Positions 15,077-22,209 of a stretch of DNA of 22,209 nucleotides are shown here, in pieces. The notes under the pieces are model-generated. The model did no database searches. It saw only the letters and a program-made list of their open reading frames with translations, and had not been told where the DNA came from. The translations under genes and the position numbers were made by a program. The DNA lies in the NCBI GenBank assembly GCA_900547135.1, contig URFJ01000018.1, positions 1-22,209 on the forward strand. Reading direction: 5' to 3'. The stretch's first letter is position 1. Every line of letters begins with the position of its first letter. This DNA is from an uncultured Eubacteriales bacterium (GTDB taxonomy: Bacteria; Bacillota; Clostridia; Christensenellales; CAG-138).

Positions 15077-15541
15077 ATGCCTGTAAAAAAGGGAACCAAG
15101 CCAATAGCACAGAACCGTAAAGCGCGGCATGAGTATTTTATAGAGGATACTTACGAATGCGGCATAGCGCTTGTCGGTACTGAGGTAAAGAGCATACGCG
15201 GCGGCAAGGTCAACTTGAAGGATGCCTATGCACGCGTTAAGGACAACGAGATGATTGTATATGGAATGCATATAAGTCCGTATGAGCAGGGCAATATATT
15301 TAATCGGGATCCGTTTCGCCCACGCAAGCTCTTGCTTCATAAGCGTGAAATCATGAAATTAAAAAAGCTGGCCGAGGCCGACGGATACAGCCTTATCCCC
15401 TTACAGCTTTATCTAAAGGATGGGCTGGTTAAGATGGAGCTTGCCGTTGCCAAGGGAAAAAAGCTTTACGATAAACGCCGCGATATTGCAGACAGGGACG
15501 CCAAAAGGGAAGTGGACCGCAGGATTAAGGAGCAGCGCTAA
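15077..15541 (+). CDS. smpB: SsrA-binding protein SmpB
   Basis: The 154-aa protein binds tmRNA for trans-translation. Seen: QNRKARHEYFIEDTYECGI, the core GTEVKSIRGGKVNLKDAY, the HISPYEQGN and RPRKLLLHKREI segments, and the basic tail KKLYDKRRDIADRDAKREVD that reads the empty mRNA channel. The length is normal. GGGAGG lies 5 bases before the ATG. The last four bases overlap the stop end of the convergent pcp gene. The partner RNA gene ssrA was not found in the window. Confidence 0.97.
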   Translation: MPVKKGTKPIAQNRKARHEYFIEDTYECGIALVGTEVKSIRGGKVNLKDAYARVKDNEMIVYGMHISPYEQGNIFNRDPFRPRKLLLHKREIMKLKKLAEADGYSLIPLQLYLKDGLVKMELAVAKGKKLYDKRRDIADRDAKREVDRRIKEQR

Positions 15542-16134
15542 TGTAGTGCTCCTATAGCTGCCGTCAGTCCCTTAGCGGTTGCCGCTATATCCATAAAGCA
15601 GCCGCCGCGCGCTGCGTCCTGGCACTGGCTGATGTCAAGCGGCACATGTATAAAACCAGCGATTGTGCCAGGCAGTTCTTTTGCAGCGATATGAAGCGCA
15701 CAATACATCACATGGTTGCACAGGTGCGTTCCCGCCGTATATGAAAGTATAGCCGGAATGCCGCAGGTCATAATTGCATCAAGCATCCTTCTCACTGGCA
15801 GCGTGCTGAAATAGGCGTCTGGGCCATCCTCTACGATTTTTTTATCCTTTATTATAATTCCGTCATTGTCCGGTACCCTGTAATCATCGATATTAATTGC
15901 TATTCGTTCTATTGTAACTGCCTGCTTGCGCCCGTCCTGGCCCGTACATATAACCGCGTCCGGTGCAATGGCATGCATTCGCTCATTTAGTATCGGTACG
16001 GCTTTGTCCGATACGGGCAGCAGCAATTTGTGTATATCAATATCTCCCACCCTGTCCGGAGTTAGCTTTACCGCTTCCCATGAAGGATTTAGGGTTGAAT
16101 TCCATGGTTCAAATCCTGTAAGCAGCAATTTCAT
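15538..16134 (-). CDS. pcp: Pyroglutamyl-peptidase I (pyrrolidone-carboxylate peptidase)
   Basis: This C15 cysteine peptidase removes N-terminal pyroglutamate from peptides and is cytosolic. Three ATGs in a row open the frame (16140, 16137, 16134); AGGAG spacing favours the third, giving 198 aa (MKLLLTGFEPW). Catalytic residues are visible: Glu in VTIERIAIN, Cys in the AGTHLCNHVMY motif and His in AGFIHVPL (positions 79, 141 and 165 counted from the first ATG). GFEPW replaces the more usual GF(D/E)PF. The gene ends tail-to-tail with smpB, overlapping by 4 bp. It is probably last in a yitT-alaX-pcp operon, with a gap of roughly 60 bp to alaX. Confidence 0.93.
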   Translation of the reverse strand: MKLLLTGFEPWNSTLNPSWEAVKLTPDRVGDIDIHKLLLPVSDKAVPILNERMHAIAPDAVICTGQDGRKQAVTIERIAINIDDYRVPDNDGIIIKDKKIVEDGPDAYFSTLPVRRMLDAIMTCGIPAILSYTAGTHLCNHVMYCALHIAAKELPGTIAGFIHVPLDISQCQDAARGGCFMDIAATAKGLTAAIGALH

Positions 16135-16196
16135 CATCATATCTCCTTATAGATCAATCCTGCCTATATTTCCCGCGGAATAAAAAACTGCCGCGC

Positions 16197-17402
16197 TCAT
16201 CTTTTAAGTACGGACTTTATGTATGCCTTCAACTGCTCCACTGATTGCTCAAAGGCCTGGGTATGGCTTGAGCTACCCTGTGCGCTTTCGGGCCGCCCTC
16301 CCCCTTTGCCGCTGAAAAGAACGTTGACCGTTTGGCAAAGGTCCCTCATGCTCATCTCTACGCCAGATGAACGCATGAGCCTGTAGTGGATCATCCCGTT
16401 CATCTGTCCAAACAGTACCGCTATTGTCCTTTCGTGTTTGCACAGTTGCTCCGCCAGCATTCCCAGGTCATCCTTAAGCACTTCCCCCTCATAGGAAACG
16501 GCAAGGGTGACGCCACCTAGGGTTTCAGCGTCGCCTAACAGCTCGCCGGCACGGTAAACCGCATGCTGGTATGCTAGTCGCTTTAAAGCATGCTTTGAAG
16601 CGGAGAGTTCATCCATCTGCTTTAAAACGGCCTCGTTTACATTCTGCCATTTCGTGCTGTAGGCCCTGGCAAGTACATTGATCATGTTCTGCTTTTCTCT
16701 ATAATCCTGCAGCGCGCGCTTCCCGCATTTCAACCATATTCTAATTCCAGACTTATACTTTACATGATCGGTAAATTTTATTATTCCTACCTCGCCTGTA
16801 TTAAGCGTGTGCGTACCACAGCATGTGCATGAATCTATACCATCAATGCTTACAAGCCTTATACCGCCCTTTAACCCCTCCGTGCGCTTGCGGAGCGGTA
16901 TCGCATCAAGCTCATCGTAGGTAACTAAACGGCTTATGACTTTGATATTTCTATATATAGCCCTGTTTGCTTCCTCTTCAAGCCGCATTAGCTGTTCATC
17001 CGTCAAAATTTTATCAAAATCTATTGTAACGTAGTCTTGTGCCATATGAAAGCCTATGTTTGTTGTATCAAACAGCTTCTTTGCGATTCCGGATACAATA
17101 TGCTCGCCCGTATGCTGCTGCGAATGATCAAACCTTCTTTCAAGGTTAAGCCGTATCGTTACATGCTGTCCTTCTCTAAATTCCCCATCGGTAAAAAGCC
17201 ATACATCGTCCCCTGAGTCACGCGCGCTTATAACCCTGAATTTATCCATAAACCCCGTATCAGACGGCTGGCCTCCGCCCTCCGGAAAAATCACAGTTTG
17301 GTCCACTAACGCCTCATAGCCGCCGTTAACCGCGATGCAATCCGTAACCACCGCATCGCATTCACTCATATATGGGTTATGATAGTATAGTCTCTTAGTC
17401 AT
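16197..17402 (-). CDS. AlaX-type alanyl-tRNA editing protein with C-terminal DHHA1-like domain
   Basis: The 401-aa product starts at the ATG 17402 (MTKRLYYHNPYM), chosen for AAGGAGG 6 bases upstream; a longer frame to 17441 lacks such a site. It is related to the second half of alanyl-tRNA synthetase. Seen: FPEGGGQPSDTG, the zinc-binding QQHTGEH (His97, His101) and CCGTH (Cys194, His198), and a C-terminal domain with the FSGKGGGRPESAQGS motif of DHHA1. Such long AlaX proteins hydrolyse mischarged Ser- or Gly-tRNA(Ala) in trans. There is no aminoacylation domain. Its 5' end overlaps the yitT stop by 8 bp. Confidence 0.9.
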   Translation of the reverse strand: MTKRLYYHNPYMSECDAVVTDCIAVNGGYEALVDQTVIFPEGGGQPSDTGFMDKFRVISARDSGDDVWLFTDGEFREGQHVTIRLNLERRFDHSQQHTGEHIVSGIAKKLFDTTNIGFHMAQDYVTIDFDKILTDEQLMRLEEEANRAIYRNIKVISRLVTYDELDAIPLRKRTEGLKGGIRLVSIDGIDSCTCCGTHTLNTGEVGIIKFTDHVKYKSGIRIWLKCGKRALQDYREKQNMINVLARAYSTKWQNVNEAVLKQMDELSASKHALKRLAYQHAVYRAGELLGDAETLGGVTLAVSYEGEVLKDDLGMLAEQLCKHERTIAVLFGQMNGMIHYRLMRSSGVEMSMRDLCQTVNVLFSGKGGGRPESAQGSSSHTQAFEQSVEQLKAYIKSVLKR

Positions 17403-18303
17403 CCGCAACCTCCTTGGCAATATCCTTAAAACCCTTACCAATTACCTCTGTTGCGTTGAACATAATTAGGAACGCGCCAGGATCTACACGCTTGATCAGC
17501 TTAAGAGTTAAGGACACATCGCCCTTTCTAGCCACGGTCATTAGCATCTTCTTATCCTCATGGGTGTAGCCTCCCCTCACCCTTATTTCCGTAACTCCGC
17601 GGCCCATCTCCTCGGCCAGGGCGTGAAGTATGGCCTCGGCACGGTCGGTTATTATGAAAAATACCCTAGCATAATCAAACCCCTGCATGACCGCGTCTAT
17701 AACCTTGCCCATAACAAATATGCTTATCCCCGAATATAACGCAACCTCTATATCTCCAAATATAATCACTGCAACCAAAACAACTACAGCATCCACAGCC
17801 ATCATCAGGGAGCCTGCGCGTATTCTTGGGAATTTGACTCTAAGTACCATGGAAACCGTATCAGTCCCACCTGTTGCAAGTCCGCGCATAAACAAAATAG
17901 CAACGCCTAGACCTATTGCCGCGCCGCCCATCACGGCAGCAAGAAGCAAATTGTCAGTATGAGTATATAGGTTAGGGATAAGCGAAACCAGCTCAATGCT
18001 TCCTGAGTATGCGACCGCAGTGGTCACTGTAGTTATCAATGCTTTTAGACCGAACATCTTCATTGCGATAAGTATTATCGGCACTTGCATCGCAAAGGTG
18101 AGTACACCTACGCCTACGCTAACCCCCAAGGTCTCGCTGATAAGATAGGAAAAAGCCGTAGCCAAACCCGATAGCCCTCCCGGGGCTATATTGTTCGGAA
18201 TTGTGAACATTACCATGCCAAACGCCATGATCATACATCCAAATATTATGGATACCGCATCCCACATATAATCAATGAATGATTTTTTTTGCTTCAACTC
18301 CAT
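17395..18303 (-). CDS. YitT-family membrane protein (DUF161 + DUF2179)
   Basis: The 302-aa product starts at the ATG 18303 (MELKQKKSFIDYMWD), with AAGGTG 7 bases upstream; the longer GTG start at 18345 lies on the terminator's T-run and has no ribosome binding site. The N-terminal two thirds carry about five or six membrane helices with the family motif IPNNIAPGGLSGLATAFSYL and the repeat GLATGGTDTVSMVL. The soluble C-terminus (about 215-295) is a DUF2179-like domain (FFIITDRAEAILHALAEEMG, then TEIRVRGGYTHEDKKMLMTV). The cellular function of YitT proteins is not settled. It is first in a yitT-alaX-pcp operon. Confidence 0.92.
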   Translation of the reverse strand: MELKQKKSFIDYMWDAVSIIFGCMIMAFGMVMFTIPNNIAPGGLSGLATAFSYLISETLGVSVGVGVLTFAMQVPIILIAMKMFGLKALITTVTTAVAYSGSIELVSLIPNLYTHTDNLLLAAVMGGAAIGLGVAILFMRGLATGGTDTVSMVLRVKFPRIRAGSLMMAVDAVVVLVAVIIFGDIEVALYSGISIFVMGKVIDAVMQGFDYARVFFIITDRAEAILHALAEEMGRGVTEIRVRGGYTHEDKKMLMTVARKGDVSLTLKLIKRVDPGAFLIMFNATEVIGKGFKDIAKEVADD

Positions 18304-18345
18304 ATTGCGCACCTTTTTATAGATTATAGGCCGTTTATTACCCAC

Positions 18346-18378
18346 AAAAATATTGCCCCAAAACCCGTTTGAGGCAAT
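18346..18378 (-). terminator. Rho-independent terminator after the GIY-YIG-like gene
   Basis: On the minus strand ATTGCCTCAAA pairs with TTTGGGGCAAT (about 11 bp, one wobble), and ATTTTT follows (18346-18351). It separates the prsA-like/GIY-YIG pair from the yitT operon. Confidence 0.8.
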
Positions 18379-18388
18379 GCTTCATTTT

Positions 18389-18697
18389 CTAAATTGATGT
18401 CTGTATAAGTCGGGCATTCCCAAGCTTTTGGCGCCATATAATGAGCTTTGCTCTGAGGTGGGCATCTATTTCCTCGTCGCTCATATCATCATTAGGCAAA
18501 TAAGTCTCAAGTATCTCGAACTCAAGATGACCCTCATTCTTATTATAGGACTCCTGCAATGGCTTATAAGAACAGGCATTCAATTTCAGTTCAAATTCGA
18601 GTCTCTTTCTTGTGCCCTCCAAATTATGGGAAAATCCAACGTATGACCATCCATCATCGCTGTAGAGACGGTAAATGCCTGTTATAAGCCTCTTCAT
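18389..18697 (-). CDS. Small GIY-YIG-like nuclease-domain protein
   Basis: The product is 102 aa. It shows GIYRL (7-11) and SYVGFSHN (18-25), matching the paired GIY and YIG strands of GIY-YIG nucleases, then the basic helix TRKRLEFEL with candidate catalytic Arg, KPLQESYNKNEGHLEFEILE with a candidate Glu, and a C-terminal helix rich in charged residues. A single-domain protein of this size suggests a minimal nuclease with unknown substrate; no DNA-binding fusion is present. The start codon is only 2 bp after the stop of the prsA-like gene and has no clear ribosome binding site, so translation is probably coupled. Functional link to a foldase is not obvious. Confidence 0.65.
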   Translation of the reverse strand: MKRLITGIYRLYSDDGWSYVGFSHNLEGTRKRLEFELKLNACSYKPLQESYNKNEGHLEFEILETYLPNDDMSDEEIDAHLRAKLIIWRQKLGNARLIQTSI

Positions 18698-18699
18698 AA

Positions 18700-19959
18700 T
18701 CAGGAGCTTGACTTATTGGTACCAATGTAACGAATCCTTGACGAATATTTCTTTACCGATACCTCTTCAAGCCATTTTTTTACCTGTTCATTAAATATTT
18801 CATTCTCTTTATCGGTGAGAAGCTTCTCGTGTATCTCTTCAGCCAACTCATCATCAAAATCAAGAGTTCTGCTTTCTACCTTTTCAACAAGCATAATGTA
18901 ATGATATCCTGCCTCCGTCTCAACGCGGCCCGATATATCGCCAACCTCTTTAAGCTCTAGAGCCGCTTCCGCAAAACCTTCGTAATATTTGTCTATTATG
19001 CTCTCGTGTACAAGGTAACCCTCTTCTGCGTAATTTGAGCCTTCTTCCATGCCTGGGTCTTCGCCATACTGTTCAATAAGCTTATTGAATTCGTCAATGT
19101 CAATATCGTCCTTATCAAGTTTTGACTCCAACTCAGCCGCAATAGCCTCAACATCCTTCTTTTCCTCTTCATCGTCGCTTTGTACAGGAGTACTCGACGC
19201 GCCCGCCTCATCTGGGAATTTAATGAGTATATGCTTAACTTTAATATAACCCTCGGGTATATAAATAGGTCTTACAGTTGAACTTCCTTTAATGTATGCG
19301 TCATGTGCCGTATAATAATCTTCGGGAGCCTTATCGTAGTCCTCCTTCTGCTTGGTAACCTGCTCGTCATAATAAGCCTTCACCTCATCATCGTTTACAG
19401 AAGCCGAGCTTTTTACCTGCTCTGTCATCTTCTCCGATAATTTGGATTCGGTGTAGCTTTCCCTGAGGTTGGATACATACTGATCGTATGTCATACCGTT
19501 TGCCTTAAGATCAGCTTCCAGAAGTTCCATTTCCTTGTTCCTGATTTCGGTTTCGTCAGTAATACTCGGATCCACCTTGGAACTATATCCTGAAAGAGCG
19601 CCCTCAATAGCATCGTCTATTGACTTTTGTATGTCCGCTTCATCTTCCTCGGTTAAAGTAATATTGCTTTGCTTTGCTTCGTATAATACGACTGCACTCG
19701 AAACAAGCATGTCCATAATATAATCCTGAAATTTATGTAAACCCTCAGTCGTGCTTACATCATAGCCCATCCATGTTGCAAACATCGCATAGTTATTGTA
19801 TGTTGAATAGTAATCAGAATAGTATATCTTTTCACTACCTACCTGAGCAATAACAGGGTCCTTTACGGCCGCGGAACAACCGGAGAGTATGCCCAACGCG
19901 ATTACAAGCGCCATAACTAATGCTACTGTACGCGCTGCGATATTCCTTTTGGTCGTCAT
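18700..19959 (-). CDS. PrsA/SurA-like peptidyl-prolyl isomerase lipoprotein
   Basis: The 419-aa protein starts at ATG 19959 (MTTKRNIAARTVALVMALVI) after AAAGGAG; the frame is open upstream to 20010 without a better start. The lipobox ILSGC puts the lipidated Cys at 28. Residues about 35-200 form the SurA_N-like chaperone region (PVIAQVGSEKIYYSDY, many charged helices). Residues about 238-360 are a parvulin (PpiC) domain, with KVKHILIKF at its start and EAGYHYIMLVEK at its end; an acidic insert (SDDEEEKKD) sits between. The tail is a helix ending RIRYIGTNKSSS. It probably folds secreted proteins on the outer face of the membrane. A strong promoter lies at 20023-20051. Confidence 0.9.
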   Translation of the reverse strand: MTTKRNIAARTVALVMALVIALGILSGCSAAVKDPVIAQVGSEKIYYSDYYSTYNNYAMFATWMGYDVSTTEGLHKFQDYIMDMLVSSAVVLYEAKQSNITLTEEDEADIQKSIDDAIEGALSGYSSKVDPSITDETEIRNKEMELLEADLKANGMTYDQYVSNLRESYTESKLSEKMTEQVKSSASVNDDEVKAYYDEQVTKQKEDYDKAPEDYYTAHDAYIKGSSTVRPIYIPEGYIKVKHILIKFPDEAGASSTPVQSDDEEEKKDVEAIAAELESKLDKDDIDIDEFNKLIEQYGEDPGMEEGSNYAEEGYLVHESIIDKYYEGFAEAALELKEVGDISGRVETEAGYHYIMLVEKVESRTLDFDDELAEEIHEKLLTDKENEIFNEQVKKWLEEVSVKKYSSRIRYIGTNKSSS

Positions 19960-20022
19960 AATAGTTCTTTCTCCTTTGCAGTTACGTTTAACATACGTGC
20001 ATATATTCATTACACTCCGATT

Positions 20023-20051
20023 ATTTTATATAATTAACGCGGCTATGTCAA
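20023..20051 (-). promoter_or_regulatory. Sigma-A-type promoter for the prsA-like gene
   Basis: Consensus TTGACA (20046-20051) and TAAAAT (20023-20028) on the minus strand are separated by 17 bp, giving a leader of about 55 nt. Confidence 0.7.
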
Positions 20052-20232
20052 CCTACAAAGAGAATATAAGGCAAATATTTAAAAATGCCGTCCCATAGTT
20101 GCTATACTGAGCGGTTTTACGCATTATATTATACTATTAGTATATATTTTTGCTGCTAGTTCAAACATATTCTCCCAGCACATAATATCAATGTATAATG
20201 TTTATATCCCATATTTTTAGGAGGTACTTAAT

Positions 20233-20850
20233 ATGAAGGTTCTACTTATAAATGGCAGTCCCCATTCAAAAGGATGTACCTATACTGCGTTAAGCTATGT
20301 TGCTGAAAGTCTAAATCAAGCAGATATTGACACAAGTATTTTTCACATAGGCGATAATGCATTCAGAGGATGCAGTGGATGCGGAGCATGCAGGGATAGG
20401 AATAGATGCGTTCATAACGATTTGGTTAATGAGGCATTGGTGGTAATGGAACAGTCGGATGGACTGGTAATAGGATCGCCGGTATACTATGCTTCATCAA
20501 ATGGAGCGTTATCCTCTTTTTTAGATCGGATGTTTTATGCAGGCAACTGTTTTTCATTTAAACCTGGCGCTAGTGTAGTATCCGCGAGGCGTGCCGGAAC
20601 TACCGCTACGCTTGATCAGCTAAACAAGTATTTTAGCATTTCAGGTATGCCGATAGTATCTTCAAACTACTGGAATATGGTTCACGGAAACAACGCTGCA
20701 GAAGTGGTTCAGGATACTGAAGGCGTTCAGATCATGAAAACGCTAGGTAAAAATATGTCATGGTTGCTTAAATGTATTGAATTTAGTGTCAAAGCGGGGG
20801 TTTTGCCGCCTAAGCCGGAAAAACGAATATACACAAACTTTATACGCTAA
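20233..20850 (+). CDS. Flavodoxin-family NAD(P)H:FMN oxidoreductase-like protein
   Basis: The 205-aa protein starts MKVLLINGSPHSKGCTYTAL, the FMN-phosphate-binding loop of the NADPH-dependent FMN reductase/iron-sulfur flavoprotein group. A cysteine cluster follows (GCSGCGACRDRNRC; Cys46, 49, 52 and 58), as in small flavoproteins that may carry redox-active cysteines or a cluster. GSPVYYASSNGALSSFLDRM is the second FMN-contact region. It is cytosolic, and the substrate cannot be told. AGGAGG is well placed before the ATG; TATAAT at 20194-20199 is a likely -10 with a weak -35. It stands alone, divergent from the prsA-like gene. Confidence 0.87.
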   Translation: MKVLLINGSPHSKGCTYTALSYVAESLNQADIDTSIFHIGDNAFRGCSGCGACRDRNRCVHNDLVNEALVVMEQSDGLVIGSPVYYASSNGALSSFLDRMFYAGNCFSFKPGASVVSARRAGTTATLDQLNKYFSISGMPIVSSNYWNMVHGNNAAEVVQDTEGVQIMKTLGKNMSWLLKCIEFSVKAGVLPPKPEKRIYTNFIR

Positions 20851-21446
20851 ACGCGGTAACGGTCCGCCTTTAATATTATTGAAAACTAAACGTTGGCTGG
20901 GATCTAATAATCCGATATCGCCTTGTGTTAAAGCGCCTAATTATCTTAGATTCCATGGCTAGTTCCGCTATGGGGAAAAGGCACAGCGCCAAATATCATA
21001 AAATTTAGCTGGATAAAAACAAAATGAGAGGGAATAAAAAAAGTTGGAAAGTTGAGCAAGCATTGCAAAAAAAGCGAGGTAATAGTCTCCTCTTTCACAT
21101 TTCACAATTAAAAGGACATCTGTTTGACGCAAAGCTTTATATTGGTTTGTGGAAAGATTTCTGAAGCATTCGATTGGGAGAGCGGTATGGCTATATCTGA
21201 ACGAGGAAAAACGAAAAGAGAATCAAAATTTATGCAACTATTTGAGTGGAATGAGTGGTGAAGTACGCTCGCTCAGAGTTCTAAGCCTTTAGGGGATCAA
21301 AAAGCAAGCAGATAAGCTGTTGCTTTCTCTTTCCGTAAATCAAGTTGGGCCGTTATCCGTGCCAGCCTCAGAGTTTTTAACACTAAAACTATTATTGGGC
21401 TTGTCTTATGGATTCAATATCCAATCGTTCCGTGAGATAATCTTCA

Positions 21447-21480
21447 GACCCACGATTAGAGCTGCGTGGGACAATTTTTT
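21447..21480 (+). terminator. Rho-independent terminator with no assigned gene
   Basis: GACCCACG (21447-21454) pairs with CGTGGGAC (21465-21472) with one mismatch, and AATTTTTT follows on the plus strand. The nearest plus-strand gene ends about 600 bp upstream. Confidence 0.65.
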
Positions 21481-21627
21481 ATAATCAAGGACCATTGTCT
21501 TTCTTTTAAAACCGTTATGTGATAGGCTTATCATTTGACAGGCTTTAGACCTCCTTTGTTTTTGATGCGGTTGGTGAACCAACATCATTCTATCATTGTA
21601 GATCCTCTATTATAAATATTTTATTTT

Positions 21628-21644
21628 CACCAGCTTAGCTGGTG
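21628..21644. repeat. 7-bp palindrome CACCAGC-TTA-GCTGGTG
   Basis: A perfect stem with a 3-nt loop lies between the 5S terminator and the unassigned region. No long T-run follows on either strand. It may be a dispersed repeat or an end of a lost element; origin unknown. Confidence 0.5.
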
Positions 21645-21665
21645 GTTTATTGTCGCCTAAGCGCC

Positions 21666-21696
21666 AAAAAAAAGAAGCGTGAGATGAACTCACGCT
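21666..21696 (-). terminator. Terminator of the rRNA operon
   Basis: On the minus strand AGCGTGAG pairs perfectly with CTCACGCT (21689-21696 with 21676-21683, 5-nt loop), and TCTTTTTTTT follows (21666-21675). It lies just beyond the 5S rRNA. Confidence 0.92.
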
Positions 21697-21707
21697 ACTT
21701 CGTTTGT

Positions 21708-21824
21708 AACCGGCAGCTGCCTATCTTCCCAAGCCGTCGCCAGCTCAGTATTTTCGGTGTTTAAGGGCTTAACTACTGTGTTCGGTATGAGTACAGGTGG
21801 ATCCCCTTAGCTTAACCACCGGTT
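21708..21824 (-). rRNA. rrf: 5S ribosomal RNA
   Basis: The minus strand shows the 5S core CCTGTACTCATACCGAACAC and later CTGGCGACGGCTTGGGAAGA. The ends were set by helix I: AACCGGTGG (5') pairs with CTGCCGGTT (3'), giving 117 nt, the usual size. It follows 23S by about 60 nt with no tRNA between. Confidence 0.93.
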
Positions 21825-21887
21825 TGGTAAGGCGCGCTTTCCCAGAACGCCTTGAAAACTGCATATTCTCTCGTAATCCGCTTCCTT

Positions 21888-22209
<322 letters not shown>

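Larger units (their letters stand above)
20851..21665. other. About 815 bp without a supported gene, upstream of the rRNA operon's 3' end
   Basis: All frames are broken. Short frames (for example 46 codons at 21022 plus, 60 codons at 21406-21588 minus) match no family I know. Several hairpins occur: an imperfect one at 21302-21325, a plus-strand terminator at 21447-21480, the palindrome GTTGGTGAACCAAC (21570-21583), and CACCAGC-TTA-GCTGGTG (21628-21644). It may contain a small RNA gene or decayed sequence. Confidence 0.5.

Noticed and set aside
21406..21588. 60-codon minus-strand frame as a transposase remnant
   Set aside because: The translation has no transposase motif that I recognise, and no terminal inverted repeats or target duplications bracket it.
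21825..21887. tRNA gene in the 23S-5S spacer
   Set aside because: The spacer is only about 60 nt and has no cloverleaf or TTCGA-type arm.

Overview
The window reads as chromosome of a Gram-positive, low-to-mid GC Clostridia-type bacterium. The evidence is strong AGGAGG-type Shine-Dalgarno sites, TTGACA/TATAAT promoters, lipoprotein and LPXTG-like surface proteins, a PrsA-like foldase, a YitT-family protein, a Spo0A-type DNA-binding domain and a Firmicutes-style rRNA operon. I cannot name genus or species. No phage, IS element, CRISPR array or tRNA is supported.

Layout. 1-562 (minus): start of the str operon, with a promoter, an L7Ae-family RNA-binding protein and the 5' end of rpsL. 680-1323 (plus): a stand-alone Spo0A C-terminal-type DNA-binding protein. 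1648-8070 (minus): an export and redox block. In transcription order it holds a secreted peptidoglycan-binding protein, a large wall-anchored TlpA/leucine-rich/B-repeat fusion, a TlpA lipoprotein, a 51-aa membrane protein with a C-terminal CQEC motif, a NapH-like membrane 4Fe-4S protein and a PPKTG-anchored surface protein. 8256-15541 (plus): a Cys-rich mini-protein, trxB, glmM, lepA, hemW, a DUF2087 protein, secG and smpB. 15538-20051 (minus): a PrsA-like foldase lipoprotein, a GIY-YIG-like protein, then yitT, alaX and pcp. 20233-20850 (plus): a flavodoxin-family oxidoreductase. 20851-21665 has no supported gene. 21666-22209 (minus): 5S rRNA and the 3' end of 23S rRNA.

How the genes work together. 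The most coherent accessory theme is extracytoplasmic thiol redox. Two exported TlpA-type thioredoxins (one lipid-anchored, one apparently wall-anchored) lie beside a membrane ferredoxin protein of the NapH/Fer4_5 type and a tiny membrane protein with a C-terminal CXXC. The three-gene core is tightly packed: the CXXC gene's ribosome binding site overlaps the tlpA stop, and the CXXC and Fer4_5 genes overlap by 8 bp. This suggests a route for reducing equivalents across the membrane to surface thioredoxins; the electron path is inference. The DNA between the two TlpA genes carries several inverted repeats, with a repeated GGCGCTGGA that permits alternative pairings just upstream of the lipoprotein gene. 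The rest is largely housekeeping: cell wall precursor synthesis (glmM), translation (lepA, smpB, rpsL, alaX), secretion and folding (secG, prsA-like) and cytosolic thiol reduction (trxB).
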